Assembly (NCBI GenBank): GCA_024400545.1
Contig: JAKSMO010000020.1
Coordinates: forward strand, 1-37,788
Length of the DNA stretch: 37,788 nucleotides
DNA from: Bacteroidales bacterium
GTDB taxonomy: Bacteria > Bacteroidota > Bacteroidia > Bacteroidales > P3
Reading direction: 5' to 3'
Made by a program: the position numbers and the translations under genes. The notes under the pieces are model-generated. The model worked only from the letters and a program-made list of their open reading frames with translations. It did not search any database and had not been told where the DNA came from. Positions within the stretch are counted from its first letter, which is position 1. The number at the start of each line of letters is the position of its first letter. This document shows positions 26,980 through 36,197 of this stretch, one piece after another.

Positions 26980-27016
26980 TGCCGAAGGCATGAGGTTCTT
27001 CCCCATGCCTTTGGTA
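26980..27016 (+). other. Long stem-loop between rplW and rplB
   Basis: CCGAAGGCATGAGG (26982-26995) pairs with CCCCATGCCTTTGG (27001-27014) around a 5-base loop, with one mismatch and one G-U pair. Two further pairs extend it to about 16 bp. The following bases are AT-rich but not a T run. It starts 9 bases after the rplW stop in a 117-base gap. Confidence 0.75.
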
Positions 27017-27087
27017 CGTACTAAATTTTAAAACATAATTAATAATAGTAATAGTCCACTGATAAGAGACTAAAAAGAAAAAAAGAA

Positions 27088-27912
27088 ATGGCTTTAAAGA
27101 AAATTAAACCGACAACCCCCGGTCAGCGTCACAAAATCGTTGTTACCAATGACGATATCACGACCAATAAACCGGAAAAAAGTTTGGTGGCAGGCTATGG
27201 CAAAAGCGGTGGCCGTAACAACCAAGGTAAGATGACCATGCGCTACATCGGCGGTGGTCATAAACAGTTATATCGTTTCATCGATTTCAAGAGAGATAAG
27301 GACGGTATTCCCGCTGTCGTTAAGACTATCGAATACGATCCTAATCGTACCTCTCGTATTGCACTCGTTTTCTATGCAGACGGTGAGAAACGTTATATCC
27401 TTTGCCCCCAGGGTTTGAAAGTCGGTCAGACCATTATGTCTGGTAAAGGTGTTGCTCCCGAAGTCGGCAACACGCTGACCCTCGCCGAGATTCCTTTCGG
27501 CACTCTGATTCACAACATCGAGCTCCGTCCTGGCCAGGGTGCTAAGATGGTTCGCAGCGCTGGTGCTTATGCTCAGCTGATGTCTCGTGACGACAAGTAC
27601 GCTATCATTAAGATGCCCAGTGGTGAAATGCGCATGATCCTACAGGCTTGCCGTGCTACTGTTGGTATCGTATCTAACACTGAACACAACCTCGAGGTTG
27701 GTGGTAAGGCTGGTCGTAGCCGTTGGCAGGGCCGTCGTCCTCGCAACCGTGGCGTTGTTATGAACCCTGTTGATCACCCCATGGGTGGTGGTGAAGGCCG
27801 TCAGACTGGTGGTCATCCTCGCAGCCGCAAGGGTATCCCCGCTAAGGGTTACAAGACTCGCGCTCCTAAGAAACAGTCGAGCAAGTACATCATCGAAAGA
27901 AGAAAGAAGTAA
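27088..27912 (+). CDS. rplB: 50S ribosomal protein L2
   Basis: A 274-aa L2 needed for subunit association and peptidyl-transferase structure. The conserved [13 protein letters not shown] loop carries His230, equivalent to E. coli His229. The C-terminal basic extension ([17 protein letters not shown]) is present. Length is standard. Confidence 0.99.
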   Translation: MALKKIKPTTPGQRHKIVVTNDDITTNKPEKSLVAGYGKSGGRNNQGKMTMRYIGGGHKQLYRFIDFKRDKDGIPAVVKTIEYDPNRTSRIALVFYADGEKRYILCPQGLKVGQTIMSGKGVAPEVGNTLTLAEIPFGTLIHNIELRPGQGAKMVRSAGAYAQLMSRDDKYAIIKMPSGEMRMILQACRATVGIVSNTEHNLEVGGKAGRSRWQGRRPRNRGVVMNPVDHPMGGGEGRQTGGHPRSRKGIPAKGYKTRAPKKQSSKYIIERRKK

Positions 27913-27934
27913 TTCATTTTAAAAGAAGAAAAGA

Positions 27935-28213
27935 ATGAGTCGTTCATTAAAGAAAGGTCCGTACATCTTCCATAAACTTGAGAAGAGAGTTATCGAGGCT
28001 CAGCAGAATAACAAGAAGGTTACCATTAAGACTTGGAGCCGTGCTTCTATGATTAGCCCTGACTTCGTTGGTCAGACTATCGCTGTTCACAACGGCAACA
28101 AGTTCATCCCTGTTTACGTAACCGAGAATATGGTTGGCCACAAGCTGGGTGAATTCGCTCCTACCCGCAATTTCCGCGGCCATGCCGGATCTAAAGATAA
28201 AGGTAAGAAATAA
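27935..28213 (+). CDS. rpsS: 30S ribosomal protein S19
   Basis: A 92-aa S19 of the 30S head that forms a pair with S13 and contacts the A-site region. [15 protein letters not shown] and the C-terminal [15 protein letters not shown] are diagnostic. It is 22 bases after rplB. Confidence 0.99.
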   Translation: MSRSLKKGPYIFHKLEKRVIEAQQNNKKVTIKTWSRASMISPDFVGQTIAVHNGNKFIPVYVTENMVGHKLGEFAPTRNFRGHAGSKDKGKK

Positions 28214-28239
28214 TAAGTCCAAAAAGTAAAAAATAAGAA

Positions 28240-28668
28240 ATGGGACGTAGAAAAAAGAACAGTGCAGACGCACTTAAAGAAGCCAAAAAGACCCTCTACG
28301 TGGCAAAGTTGATGAATAATCCTACTTCGCCTCGTAAGACCCGTCTCGTCGCTGATATGGTTCGCGGCGTTGACGTTGATAAAGCCCTGGGTATCCTTAA
28401 ATATTGCCCCAGAGAGTCCGCTCCTAAAATGTATAAGCTGATTCTCAGTGCTGTTGCTAACTGGCAGGCCAAAAACGAAGGCGCTCGTCTTGAAGACAGC
28501 CAGCTCTATGTGAAACAGATTATGGTTGACGAAGGTCGTACTATGAAGCGTATGCGTACCGCTCCTCAGGGTCGTGGTTACAGAATCCGCAAACGTAGCA
28601 ACCATATCACCGTTATCCTCGGAAGCCGCGTTGAAGAGGCTCCTAAGGCTGTAGTTGAAACTAAATAG
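28240..28668 (+). CDS. rplV: 50S ribosomal protein L22
   Basis: A 142-aa L22 lining the exit tunnel with its beta-hairpin (MKRMRTAPQGRGYRIRKRSNH). The globular N-terminal part has SPRKTRLVADMVRG. It carries a short basic N-terminal extension and an acidic-to-mixed C-terminal tail, making it longer than the 110-aa E. coli protein. Confidence 0.99.
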   Translation: MGRRKKNSADALKEAKKTLYVAKLMNNPTSPRKTRLVADMVRGVDVDKALGILKYCPRESAPKMYKLILSAVANWQAKNEGARLEDSQLYVKQIMVDEGRTMKRMRTAPQGRGYRIRKRSNHITVILGSRVEEAPKAVVETK

Positions 28669-28694
28669 TTAATATAATAAGAAGAAAGTAAACA

Positions 28695-29456
28695 ATGGGA
28701 CAAAAAACTAACCCAATTGGAAATCGTTTAGGCATCATCCGCGGATGGGATTCTAACTGGTACGGTGGTCGTAAGTTCGAGCAGAAGCTCGTTGAAGACG
28801 ACAAAATCCGTAAATATCTTAATGCCCGTCTCGCTAAGGCCAGCATCTCGAAAATCTATATCGAGAGAACTCTTAAACTCCTCACCGTTACTATCAATAC
28901 CGCTCGTCCGGGTCTCATTATCGGTAAGGCTGGTTCTGAGGTTGACAAACTGAAAGAAGAATTGAAGAAACTCACTGGCAAGGATGTTCAGATTAACATC
29001 TCTGAGGTAAAGCGCCCTGAGCTTGACGCTGTTCTCGTTGCCCAAAATATCGCTAAGCAGATCGAAGGCCGTGTTCAGTATCGTCGCGCCATCAAAAACG
29101 CTATCGTAGGAACCATGCGTTCTGGTGCTGAAGGTATCAAGGTCTCTATCAGCGGTCGTATTGGCGGTGCCGAAATCGCACGTAGCGAGCATTATAAAGA
29201 AGGTCGTACTCCTCTCCATACTCTCCGTGCTGATATCGATTACGCACATGCCGAAGCCCACACTACTTATGGCCGCATTGGTGTAAAGGTCTATATCTGC
29301 CGTGGTGTCATCTATGGTAAGCGCGAATTAGTTCCCTCCACCGTTGGTGGTCAGCAGAAGGATCATCGCCCCGCTATGGGTGGTGAGCGCCGTGGTGGCA
29401 ACAATGGAGGCAATCGTCGCCGTCCGAGCAACAACAGAAATAACAATAGTAAATAA
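28695..29456 (+). CDS. rpsC: 30S ribosomal protein S3
   Basis: A 253-aa S3 at the mRNA entry channel. It starts [14 protein letters not shown] and has a type II KH domain with the IGKAGSE loop, then a C-terminal domain with [12 protein letters not shown]. The last 35 or so residues form a Gly/Asn/Arg-rich tail ([16 protein letters not shown]), probably disordered and RNA-binding. Confidence 0.99.
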   Translation: MGQKTNPIGNRLGIIRGWDSNWYGGRKFEQKLVEDDKIRKYLNARLAKASISKIYIERTLKLLTVTINTARPGLIIGKAGSEVDKLKEELKKLTGKDVQINISEVKRPELDAVLVAQNIAKQIEGRVQYRRAIKNAIVGTMRSGAEGIKVSISGRIGGAEIARSEHYKEGRTPLHTLRADIDYAHAEAHTTYGRIGVKVYICRGVIYGKRELVPSTVGGQQKDHRPAMGGERRGGNNGGNRRRPSNNRNNNSK

Positions 29457-29458
29457 AA

Positions 29459-29507
29459 GGTTATAGGTTACCGTTTATAATGTAGTTACATTTGTAAACC
29501 CCTAACC
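29459..29507 (+). other. Nested stem-loop between rpsC and rplP
   Basis: In the 68-base gap the inner stem AATGTA (29479-29484)/TACATT (29487-29492) is extended by GTTTA (29473-29477)/TAAAC (29495-29499) and by an outer GGTTA..GG/CCTAACC pairing with a bulge. No T run follows. Confidence 0.55.
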
Positions 29508-29524
29508 GCTAAACAAGAAGAAAA

Positions 29525-29947
29525 ATGTTACAACCTAAGAAAACTAGATATAGAAAGCAGCAAAAGGGTAAAATTAAAGGAAATGCTTTCCGTGGTCACG
29601 AGTTGGCTTTCGGTACCTTTGGTATCAAATCCCTGGAAACCTGTTTTATTACAGGCCGTCAAATAGAGGCTGCACGTCAAGCTGTAACGCGTCATATGAA
29701 ACGTGAAGGTCAGATTTGGATCCGCATCTTCCCCGATAAGCCCATTACCAAAAAACCTAATGAGGTTCGTATGGGTAAAGGTAAGGGTGCTCCCGAATAC
29801 TTCGTTGCCCGCGTAATGCCTGGTACCATCCTGTTCGAATGCGAAGGTGTTCCTATGGATATCGCTAAAGAGGCTCTCCGTCTGGCAGCTCAGAAGCTCC
29901 CTATCTCGACCAAGTTTGTTGTTAAAAGAGATTATATCGAAGAATAA
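29525..29947 (+). CDS. rplP: 50S ribosomal protein L16
   Basis: A 140-aa L16 near the A site and central protuberance. [16 protein letters not shown] begins it. The motifs [17 protein letters not shown] and [15 protein letters not shown] are family hallmarks. Length is normal, and rpmC follows after 16 bases. Confidence 0.99.
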   Translation: MLQPKKTRYRKQQKGKIKGNAFRGHELAFGTFGIKSLETCFITGRQIEAARQAVTRHMKREGQIWIRIFPDKPITKKPNEVRMGKGKGAPEYFVARVMPGTILFECEGVPMDIAKEALRLAAQKLPISTKFVVKRDYIEE

Positions 29948-29963
29948 ATAAGAAGAAACAGTC

Positions 29964-30173
29964 ATGAAGAACGAATTAGTTTTAAAAGAGCTTTCGACTG
30001 CTGAAATTAAAGAAAGATTGGACAATGAGCGCGCCATGTATCAGAAGATGCTGCTGACCCATGCCGTTTCTCCGCTCGAGAACCCCAATAAGATCAAAGA
30101 AAGTAGAAAAACCATTGCTCGCTGCCTCACCGAACTCCGTGCACGCGAAATCGCTGAGCAGAAGCAGAACTAA
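29964..30173 (+). CDS. rpmC: 50S ribosomal protein L29
   Basis: A 69-aa L29, a two-helix protein at the tunnel exit next to L23. The family pattern [20 protein letters not shown] and the segment [20 protein letters not shown] are clear. The order rplP-rpmC-rpsQ supports it. Confidence 0.98.
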   Translation: MKNELVLKELSTAEIKERLDNERAMYQKMLLTHAVSPLENPNKIKESRKTIARCLTELRAREIAEQKQN

Positions 30174-30181
30174 CAGTAGAT

Positions 30182-30436
30182 ATGGAAAGAAATTTAAGAA
30201 AAGAAAGAGTCGGTGTTGTGGTGAGCAACAAGATGGATAAGTCTATTGTCATCATGGTTGAGCGCAAAGTTAAGCACCCCATGTACGGCAAATTCGTTAA
30301 AAAGTCCACCAAATTCATGGCTCACGATGAGAAGAACGAGGCTAACGTAGGTGACACTGTTCGCATCATGGAAACCCGTCCTTTGAGCAAGAATAAATGC
30401 TGGCGTCTCGTTGAAATCGTAGAGAGAGCTAAGTAA
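30182..30436 (+). CDS. rpsQ: 30S ribosomal protein S17
   Basis: An 84-aa OB-fold S17 that binds the 5' domain of 16S r[22 protein letters not shown] and the motif [20 protein letters not shown] are diagnostic. Eight bases separate it from rpmC. Confidence 0.99.
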   Translation: MERNLRKERVGVVVSNKMDKSIVIMVERKVKHPMYGKFVKKSTKFMAHDEKNEANVGDTVRIMETRPLSKNKCWRLVEIVERAK

Positions 30437-30470
30437 TTAGTCACAACCACTAAGACAAAAAGAACAAACA

Positions 30471-30839
30471 ATGATACAACAAGAAACTAGAATGACCGTT
30501 GCCGATAACAGTGGCGCAAAAAGTGCTCTCTGTATTCGCGTCCTCGGCGGCACCAAAAAGCGTTATGCCACTATTGGCGACACTGTAATGGTTGCAATCA
30601 AAGACGCTATCCCCTCTGGCAACGTTAAAAAGGGAACTGTTTCTAAAGCAGTTGTGGTCCGCACCAAGAAAGAGATTCGTCGCAATGATGGTAGCTACAT
30701 CCGCTTCGACGACAATGCATGTGTCCTCCTCACCGGTAACGATGAGCTTCGTGGCACTCGTATCTTCGGACCCGTCGCCCGCGAACTCCGTGACAAGCAA
30801 TTCATGAAGATCGTTTCGCTGGCTCCTGAAGTATTGTAA
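30471..30839 (+). CDS. rplN: 50S ribosomal protein L14
   Basis: A 122-aa L14 at the subunit interface, also the contact site for the silencing factor Rsf[20 protein letters not shown] begins it and [18 protein letters not shown] ends it. Exact family length. Confidence 0.99.
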   Translation: MIQQETRMTVADNSGAKSALCIRVLGGTKKRYATIGDTVMVAIKDAIPSGNVKKGTVSKAVVVRTKKEIRRNDGSYIRFDDNACVLLTGNDELRGTRIFGPVARELRDKQFMKIVSLAPEVL

Positions 30840-30862
30840 AAATTAAAAAGAAGAAAAAAGAA

Positions 30863-31177
30863 ATGAAATTGCACGTTAAAAAAGGGGATATGGTTATGGT
30901 AATTGCCGGTGCCGATAAGGGCAAGAGCGGCAAGGTCCTCAAAGTATATCCCGAAAAGAATCGCGCCATCGTTGAAGGTCGTAACCTGGTCAAAAAACAT
31001 ACCAAGCCCAATGCACAAAACACCCAGGGCGGTATCGTTGAGCAGGAAGCTCCTATCCATATCTCCAACCTTATGGTTATGGAAGGTAAGACTCCTACCA
31101 AAATCGGCCGTCGTGTAAACGAAAAAACCGGTAAAATTGTTCGTTATTCTAAAAAATCAGGGGAGGAGATTAAATAA
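30863..31177 (+). CDS. rplX: 50S ribosomal protein L24
   Basis: A 104-aa L24, an early 50S assembly initiator with a KOW motif ([19 protein letters not shown]). Its stop overlaps the rplE start in the sequence TAATG, so the two are translationally coupled. Confidence 0.99.
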   Translation: MKLHVKKGDMVMVIAGADKGKSGKVLKVYPEKNRAIVEGRNLVKKHTKPNAQNTQGGIVEQEAPIHISNLMVMEGKTPTKIGRRVNEKTGKIVRYSKKSGEEIK

Positions 31178-31737
31178 TGGCTTATATTCCTACTTTAAAG
31201 ACCAAATATAATGAGGAAATTCTTCCTGCACTCATGAAAGAGTTCGGTTATTCTACCGTTATGCAGGCTCCTCGTTTGAAGAAAATCACCCTGAACCAGG
31301 GTCTTGGCAAGGCTGCCATCGCTGATAAAAAAGTTATTGACAAGGGTATCGAGGAAATGACTCTCATCTCTGGTCAGAAGGCTGTCGCCACCAAATCCCG
31401 CAAGGATATCTCCAACTTTAAACTTCGTCGTGGCATGCCTATCGGTGTCCGCGTTACCCTCCGTGGTGAGCGTATGTACGAGTTCTTGGAGCGTCTTATC
31501 ACTGCTTCCATCCCCCGTATCCGTGATTTCCGTGGTATCAATGATAAAGGTTTTGATGGTCAGGGTAACTATACTTTCGGTATCTCTGAACAGATTATTT
31601 TCCCCGAAATTGATATCGATAAGATCGATCGTATCCAGGGTATGGATATCACTTTCGTGACCTCGGCTCAGACCGATAAGGAAGCTATGTCCTTGCTCAA
31701 ACTGTTTGGTATCCCTTTCAAGAATCAACAAAAATAA
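31177..31737 (+). CDS. rplE: 50S ribosomal protein L5
   Basis: A 186-aa L5 that binds 5S rRNA and touches the P-site t[34 protein letters not shown] and [16 protein letters not shown] are diagnostic. It starts within the stop codon of rplX. Confidence 0.99.
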   Translation: MAYIPTLKTKYNEEILPALMKEFGYSTVMQAPRLKKITLNQGLGKAAIADKKVIDKGIEEMTLISGQKAVATKSRKDISNFKLRRGMPIGVRVTLRGERMYEFLERLITASIPRIRDFRGINDKGFDGQGNYTFGISEQIIFPEIDIDKIDRIQGMDITFVTSAQTDKEAMSLLKLFGIPFKNQQK

Positions 31738-31743
31738 CAGATA

Positions 31744-32043
31744 ATGGCAAAAGAATCAATCAAGGCAAGAGAGCGCAAAAGAGCTAAAATGGTTGCTCGC
31801 TATGCTGAAAAGCGCGCTGCTTTAAAGGAAATCGTCCGCACGGGTGAGCCCGAGGAGGTTGAAAAGGCTGTCATCGCCCTTCAGAAACTCCCCAAGAACT
31901 CCAACCCCATCCGCATGCATAACCGTTGCCAACTCACTGGCCGTCCTAAGGGTTACATGCGTCAGTTTGGCATTTCCCGTATCAACTTCCGCGAGATGGC
32001 CCTTAGCGGTCTCATCCCCGGTGTTAAAAAATCCAGCTGGTAA
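31744..32043 (+). CDS. rpsN: 30S ribosomal protein S14, long zinc-free form
   Basis: A 99-aa S14 of the 30S head. It has the C-terminal core [19 protein letters not shown] and the end [11 protein letters not shown]. It is the long form without CxxC zinc pairs (a single Cys), as in many Gram-negative bacteria. Six bases after rplE. Confidence 0.98.
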   Translation: MAKESIKARERKRAKMVARYAEKRAALKEIVRTGEPEEVEKAVIALQKLPKNSNPIRMHNRCQLTGRPKGYMRQFGISRINFREMALSGLIPGVKKSSW

Positions 32044-32058
32044 TAGATAATTAATTTT

Positions 32059-32089
32059 ATTGGTAGCTTTGCAAGTTGGCAAGCCCAAT
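32059..32089 (+). other. Stem-loop between rpsN and rpsH
   Basis: ATTGG (32059-32063)/CCAAT (32085-32089) and GCTTTGC (32066-32072)/GCAAGC (32079-32084) form a bulged hairpin in the 78-base gap. TAGCTTTG at 32064-32071 also matches the -7 consensus but lacks a convincing -33 partner. Confidence 0.5.
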
Positions 32090-32121
32090 ACTACAAAACT
32101 TAAAATCAATTTAATAATAAA

Positions 32122-32523
32122 ATGGTAACAGATCCTATTGCAGATTATTTGACCCGTATGCGTAATGCTATCGCATCCAAGCACAGAGTCGTTGAAATTC
32201 CTGCATCTAAAATGAAAAAAGAGATCACTAAGATCTTATTCGAAAAAGGTTACATCCTGAATTACAAATTCGAGAATGAAGGTTCCCACAATCAGTCTAT
32301 CAAGATTGCTCTGAAGTACCATCCCGTAACCAAAATCTCCGCTATCGCTGAGCTTAAGCGCGTCAGCTCCCCAGGTCTGCGTCGCTATGTGAGCGTGGAA
32401 GATATGCCTCGTGTTCTTAATGGTCTTGGCATCGCCATCATCTCTACTTCTAAAGGTCTTATGACTGATAAAGAAGCTCGCACGTTGAATGTCGGTGGTG
32501 AAGTTATTTGTTACATCAGCTAA
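32122..32523 (+). CDS. rpsH: 30S ribosomal protein S8
   Basis: A 133-aa S8 that binds the central domain of 16S rRNA and in E. coli represses the spc operon. [18 protein letters not shown] at the start and the conserved [20 protein letters not shown] near the end identify it. Confidence 0.99.
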   Translation: MVTDPIADYLTRMRNAIASKHRVVEIPASKMKKEITKILFEKGYILNYKFENEGSHNQSIKIALKYHPVTKISAIAELKRVSSPGLRRYVSVEDMPRVLNGLGIAIISTSKGLMTDKEARTLNVGGEVICYIS

Positions 32524-32546
32524 TTAAAGAGAGGAGATTATAATAA

Positions 32547-33101
32547 ATGTCAAGAATTGGTAATATGCCCATCGCCCTGCCCGCAGGTGTTGAAGTTAAG
32601 GTATCTCCCGAAAATGTCGTTACTGTTAAGGGCCCCAAAGGTGAGCTCACTCAGCAGGTTAACCCCGCCATCACTATCAAGAACGAAGAAGGTCATCTAA
32701 CTTTCACTCGTCCTTCTGATGAGCGTGAACATAAGGCCATGCATGGTCTTTATCGCGCACTTGTTGCCAATATGGTAAAAGGTGTTTCCGAAGGTTTCAC
32801 TTGCGTCCAGGAAGTTATTGGTGTTGGTTATAAAGTTCAAGCTACTGGCAACGTTATGGAAATGGATCTCGGATACAGCCATAAGATTTTCTTCGAGCTT
32901 GCTCCTGAAATTCACGTTGAGACTGTTACTGAGAAAGGTAAGAACCCCGTCATCACTATGACTTGCTGCGACAAGCAGATCCTTGGACAGGCTGCAGCAA
33001 AGATTCGTTCACTGCGCAAACCCGAACCTTACAAAGGTAAAGGTATTCGCTTTAAGGGTGAAGAAGTTCGTAAGAAAGCTGGTAAAGCTGCTGCTAAATA
33101 A
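32547..33101 (+). CDS. rplF: 50S ribosomal protein L6
   Basis: A 184-aa L6 near the GTPase-associated centre, with two similar domains. MSRIGNMPIALPAGVEV and the C-terminal KIRSLRKPEPYKGKGIRF are diagnostic. The gap before it (23 bases) contains GAGAGGAG, one of the few Shine-Dalgarno-like stretches in the cluster. Confidence 0.99.
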   Translation: MSRIGNMPIALPAGVEVKVSPENVVTVKGPKGELTQQVNPAITIKNEEGHLTFTRPSDEREHKAMHGLYRALVANMVKGVSEGFTCVQEVIGVGYKVQATGNVMEMDLGYSHKIFFELAPEIHVETVTEKGKNPVITMTCCDKQILGQAAAKIRSLRKPEPYKGKGIRFKGEEVRKKAGKAAAK

Positions 33102-33132
33102 TAAATAATAGAACGCCTAAGTATTTGAAATT

Positions 33133-33486
33133 ATGGCTACAAAAAAAGATATAAGAAGAACTAAGATTAAATTCCGCATTCGTCATAAGATCAGCGGTAC
33201 CGCAGAAATGCCGCGTCTCTCTGTGTTCAGAAGCAACAAGGAAATTTATGCACAGGTGATTGACGATGTTAAAGGTGTGACACTGACCGCAGCTTCCTCT
33301 CTCGAGAAAGGTGTTGAAAAGAGTGGCACGAAGAGCGAAATCGCCGCTAAGGTTGGCAAAATGCTTGCTGAGCGCGCAATCGCTGCTGGTATCAATACCG
33401 TGGTATTTGACCGTAATGGTTATCTCTATCATGGTCGTGTTAAATCGTTGGCAGATGGTGCCAGAGAAGGTGGTTTAAAATTCTAA
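33133..33486 (+). CDS. rplR: 50S ribosomal protein L18
   Basis: A 117-aa L18 that brings 5S rRNA into the central protuberance. [18 protein letters not shown] and the C-terminal [26 protein letters not shown] (quoted here only as a family hallmark region, about residues 92-116) identify it. Normal length. Confidence 0.98.
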   Translation: MATKKDIRRTKIKFRIRHKISGTAEMPRLSVFRSNKEIYAQVIDDVKGVTLTAASSLEKGVEKSGTKSEIAAKVGKMLAERAIAAGINTVVFDRNGYLYHGRVKSLADGAREGGLKF

Positions 33487-33492
33487 TAAGTC

Positions 33493-34011
33493 ATGGCAGA
33501 AGTAAACGTTAAAAGAGTTAAGTCTAGCGAAATCGAGTTCAAAGATCGTCTCGTCGCTATCAATCGTGTAACCAAAGTTACCAAGGGTGGTCGTACTTTC
33601 ACCTTTGCTGCCATCGTCGTTATTGGCAATGAAAACGGTGTCGTAGGTTATGGTCTTGGTAAAGCCAAGGAAGTCCAGGCAGCCATCCAGAAGGGTGTCG
33701 ACGACGCTAAGAAAAACCTCATCAAGGTTCCTGTTCTCAAGGGTACTATTCCCCACGAGCAGAGTGGTAAATATAGTGGCGCTCGCGTCTTCTTGAAACC
33801 CGCAGCTCCTGGTACTGGTGTTATCGCTGGTGGTGCTATGCGTGCTGTTTTGGAGAGCGTTGGTGTTAAGGACGTGCTTGCTAAGAGTAAAGGTTCTTCC
33901 AACCCTCATAGCGTTGTCAAGGCCACTATCAATGCACTGCTTCAGATGAAAGATCCCTGCATGGTCGCCGAACTCCGCGGTATCACTCTCGACAAAGTGT
34001 TTAACGGTTAA
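33493..34011 (+). CDS. rpsE: 30S ribosomal protein S5
   Basis: A 172-aa S5 involved in decoding fidelity and mRNA unwinding. The N-terminal dsRNA-binding domain reads [19 protein letters not shown] and [12 protein letters not shown]. The C-terminal part has [20 protein letters not shown]. Six bases after rplR. Confidence 0.99.
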   Translation: MAEVNVKRVKSSEIEFKDRLVAINRVTKVTKGGRTFTFAAIVVIGNENGVVGYGLGKAKEVQAAIQKGVDDAKKNLIKVPVLKGTIPHEQSGKYSGARVFLKPAAPGTGVIAGGAMRAVLESVGVKDVLAKSKGSSNPHSVVKATINALLQMKDPCMVAELRGITLDKVFNG

Positions 34012-34029
34012 TTATAGGAGGTTAGATTT

Positions 34030-34215
34030 ATGGCAGAAAAGACTTTGAAAATCAAACAGGTAAGAAGTATCATTGGCCGTCCCGCCCGTCAGAAAAGAAC
34101 TATGGAAGCTCTTGGTCTTCGCAAGATCAATCATGAGCGCACTGTAGTTGCTACTCCCCAAGTTCTGGGTATGATCGCCAAAGTGAAACACTTAATCACT
34201 GTTGAGGAAAATTAA
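34030..34215 (+). CDS. rpmD: 50S ribosomal protein L30
   Basis: A 61-aa L30. The pattern KIKQVRSIIGRPARQKRTMEALGLRK is the family signature in pieces (about residues 7-32). An AGGAGG stretch eight bases or so upstream of the ATG (34017-34022) is an unusually good Shine-Dalgarno site for this organism. Confidence 0.98.
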   Translation: MAEKTLKIKQVRSIIGRPARQKRTMEALGLRKINHERTVVATPQVLGMIAKVKHLITVEEN

Positions 34216-34227
34216 TTTGTTAGACAT

Positions 34228-34251
34228 TGCTTGGGATTCAACTCCCAAGCA
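34228..34251 (+). other. Stem-loop between rpmD and rplO
   Basis: TGCTTGGGA (34228-34236) and TCCCAAGCA (34243-34251) form a perfect 9-bp stem with a 6-base loop, 13 bases after the rpmD stop. TTAATAAAG follows, so it is not a typical intrinsic terminator. Confidence 0.7.
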
Positions 34252-34271
34252 TTAATAAAGAGAAAGAAATT

Positions 34272-34721
34272 ATGAGCTTAAATAATCTCAAACCCGCTGA
34301 AGGTTCTATCAAACATTCCAAACGTATCGGCCGTGGTGCTGGTTCTGGTAAAGGCGGTACTTCCACCCGTGGTAACAAGGGTGCCAAGGCTCGTTCTGGT
34401 TATTCCCAGAAGATTGGTTTCGAAGGTGGTCAGATGCCCATCTATCGTCGCCTGCCTAAGTTTGGTTTTAAGAACATCAACCGCGTTGAATATGTAGGTA
34501 TCAACATTGATACTCTCAACGCTCTTGCTGAGGCTAAGAACATTGCTGAATTCAATGTTGAGGTCTTCAAGCAGAATGGTCTTATTTCCGGTAAGGATCG
34601 TATCAAGATTCTTGGCCGTGGCGAACTTAACAAGGCCATCAATGTTACGGCCCATGCTTTTAGCGCTAGCGCAAAGCAAGCTATCGAAGCTAAGGGTGGT
34701 GTAGCTACAGTAATCGAATAA
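34272..34721 (+). CDS. rplO: 50S ribosomal protein L15
   Basis: A 149-aa L15, a late 50S assembly protein. I start it at the ATG 34272 (MSLNNLKPAEGSIKHSKR), which matches the family N terminus. An upstream in-frame TTG would run through the hairpin. The Gly/Arg-rich segment RIGRGAGSGKGGTSTRGNKG is diagnostic. A 56-base gap with a stem-loop precedes it. Confidence 0.98.
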   Translation: MSLNNLKPAEGSIKHSKRIGRGAGSGKGGTSTRGNKGAKARSGYSQKIGFEGGQMPIYRRLPKFGFKNINRVEYVGINIDTLNALAEAKNIAEFNVEVFKQNGLISGKDRIKILGRGELNKAINVTAHAFSASAKQAIEAKGGVATVIE

Positions 34722-34723
34722 AG

Positions 34724-34802
34724 TTAATGAAGTTGATGAAGTTAATGGAGTGTTAGCACTTTGTGACTTCAAAAACTTCATTAATTCCATCAACTTCAAT
34801 AA
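34724..34802 (+). other. 28-bp imperfect inverted repeat between rplO and secY
   Basis: Arms 34724-34751 and 34775-34802 are complementary at 24 of 28 positions around a 23-base loop. The arms are built from the repeated short word GAAGTT/AATG. It fills nearly all of the 100-base gap between ribosomal and translocase genes and lacks a following T run. Confidence 0.75.
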
Positions 34803-34821
34803 CTCATAAACCTAAACAACA

Positions 34822-36180
34822 ATGAAGAGATTTATACAGACACTCAAAAACATCTGGTCTATTGAAGACTTACGCAAGAGAATCCTCTACACCTTGGGCT
34901 TAGTCCTTGTTTATCGCATAGGTTGTTATGTGGTTCTTCCTGGTGTTGATCCTTCTCAGTTGCAAGGCCTCCAGAGTCAGGGTTCCGATGGTCTGATGGG
35001 TCTGTTGAACATGTTCTCCGGTGGTGCATTCTCTAATGCTTCCATCTTCGCTTTAGGTATCATGCCTTACATTACTGCTTCCATCGTGATTCAGTTATTT
35101 GTAATGGTTATTCCTTATTTCCAGAAGATGCAGCGCGATGGTGAGAATGGCCGTAGAAAGATGAATCAGATTACCCGTCTGCTTACTGTGGCTATCACCG
35201 GTTTCCAGGCTCCTGCTTACATCAAAAATATGATGTATCAGCTTGGTGCCTCTTCCACTGCTATCTATCCTTTTGATGGTTCCGATCCTTCCTGGACTTT
35301 TTGGGCTTCTAGCATCATCATTCTGATTGCTGGTACCTTGTTTGTCATGTGGTTGGGCGAACGTATCACCGAAAAAGGTGTTGGTAATGGTATTTCGCTT
35401 CTCATTATGATTGGTATTATCGCTCGTTTGCCTTTTGCTTTGTTCGGTGAGGCTGTTTCTCGCCTTTCTGATGCCAATGGCGGCCTTGTGATGTTCCTTA
35501 TCGAGATTGTTGTTCTTTTAGCTGTTATTCTGCTTGTTATACTTCTCGTTCAAGGTACCCGTCGTATCCCTGTGCAGTATGCTAAGCGAATCATGGGCAA
35601 TAGACAATATGGTGGTGTCCGTCAGTATATTCCTATTAAAGTGAATGCAGCTGGTGTTATGCCTATCATTTTTGCTCAGGCTATTATGTTCATCCCCATC
35701 ACCTTCATGAGTTTTAAAGGCAATACTGATTCCAAGTTTTGGATGGCATTTGCTGACTACAATGGATTCCTTTACAACCTTGTTTTCTTCGTTCTGGTTG
35801 TTCTGTTCACTTACTTCTACACTGCCATCGCTATTAACCCCAAACAGATGGCTGAAGATATGAAGAAGAATGGTGGTTTTATCCCCGGAGTGAAGCCTGG
35901 TAAGAAAACCGCCGAGTATCTCGAGAACGTTCTTTCCCGTGTTACCCTCCCTGGTTCCATCTTCCTGGCAATCGTGGCTATCCTGCCTGCCATTGTACGT
36001 TTGTTCAATGTTAACACCCAGTTTGCCCAGTTTTATGGTGGTACCTCGCTGCTGATTCTTGTCGGTGTTATCCTCGACACACTCCAGCAAATCGAGAGCC
36101 ACTTACTCATGCGCCATTACGATGGTCTTACCAAGACCGGTCGTATCAAAGGCCGTACCTCCATGTCTGTTCAGGCATAA
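34822..36180 (+). CDS. secY: Preprotein translocase subunit SecY
   Basis: A 452-aa inner-membrane channel protein with about ten transmembrane helices. It begins with the IEDLRKRILYTLGLVLVYRIG segment (N-terminal helix and first membrane helix). The plug region is rich in Gly/Met (GLMGLLNMFSGGAFSNASIF). The cytoplasmic loop has RRIPVQYAKRI, and the C-terminal loop has ITFYTAIAINPKQMAEDMKKNGGFIPG-like residues near 325-360. It closes the spc part of the cluster, as in most bacteria, and supplies the route by which the five secreted proteins in this window first cross the inner membrane. Confidence 0.99.
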   Translation: MKRFIQTLKNIWSIEDLRKRILYTLGLVLVYRIGCYVVLPGVDPSQLQGLQSQGSDGLMGLLNMFSGGAFSNASIFALGIMPYITASIVIQLFVMVIPYFQKMQRDGENGRRKMNQITRLLTVAITGFQAPAYIKNMMYQLGASSTAIYPFDGSDPSWTFWASSIIILIAGTLFVMWLGERITEKGVGNGISLLIMIGIIARLPFALFGEAVSRLSDANGGLVMFLIEIVVLLAVILLVILLVQGTRRIPVQYAKRIMGNRQYGGVRQYIPIKVNAAGVMPIIFAQAIMFIPITFMSFKGNTDSKFWMAFADYNGFLYNLVFFVLVVLFTYFYTAIAINPKQMAEDMKKNGGFIPGVKPGKKTAEYLENVLSRVTLPGSIFLAIVAILPAIVRLFNVNTQFAQFYGGTSLLILVGVILDTLQQIESHLLMRHYDGLTKTGRIKGRTSMSVQA

Positions 36181-36197
36181 CACTAATTATTAGCGCA

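Noticed and set aside
34227-34271. Upstream TTG start for rplO
   Set aside because: It would run through a stem-loop and add 15 residues absent from the L15 family. ATG 34272 gives the family N terminus.
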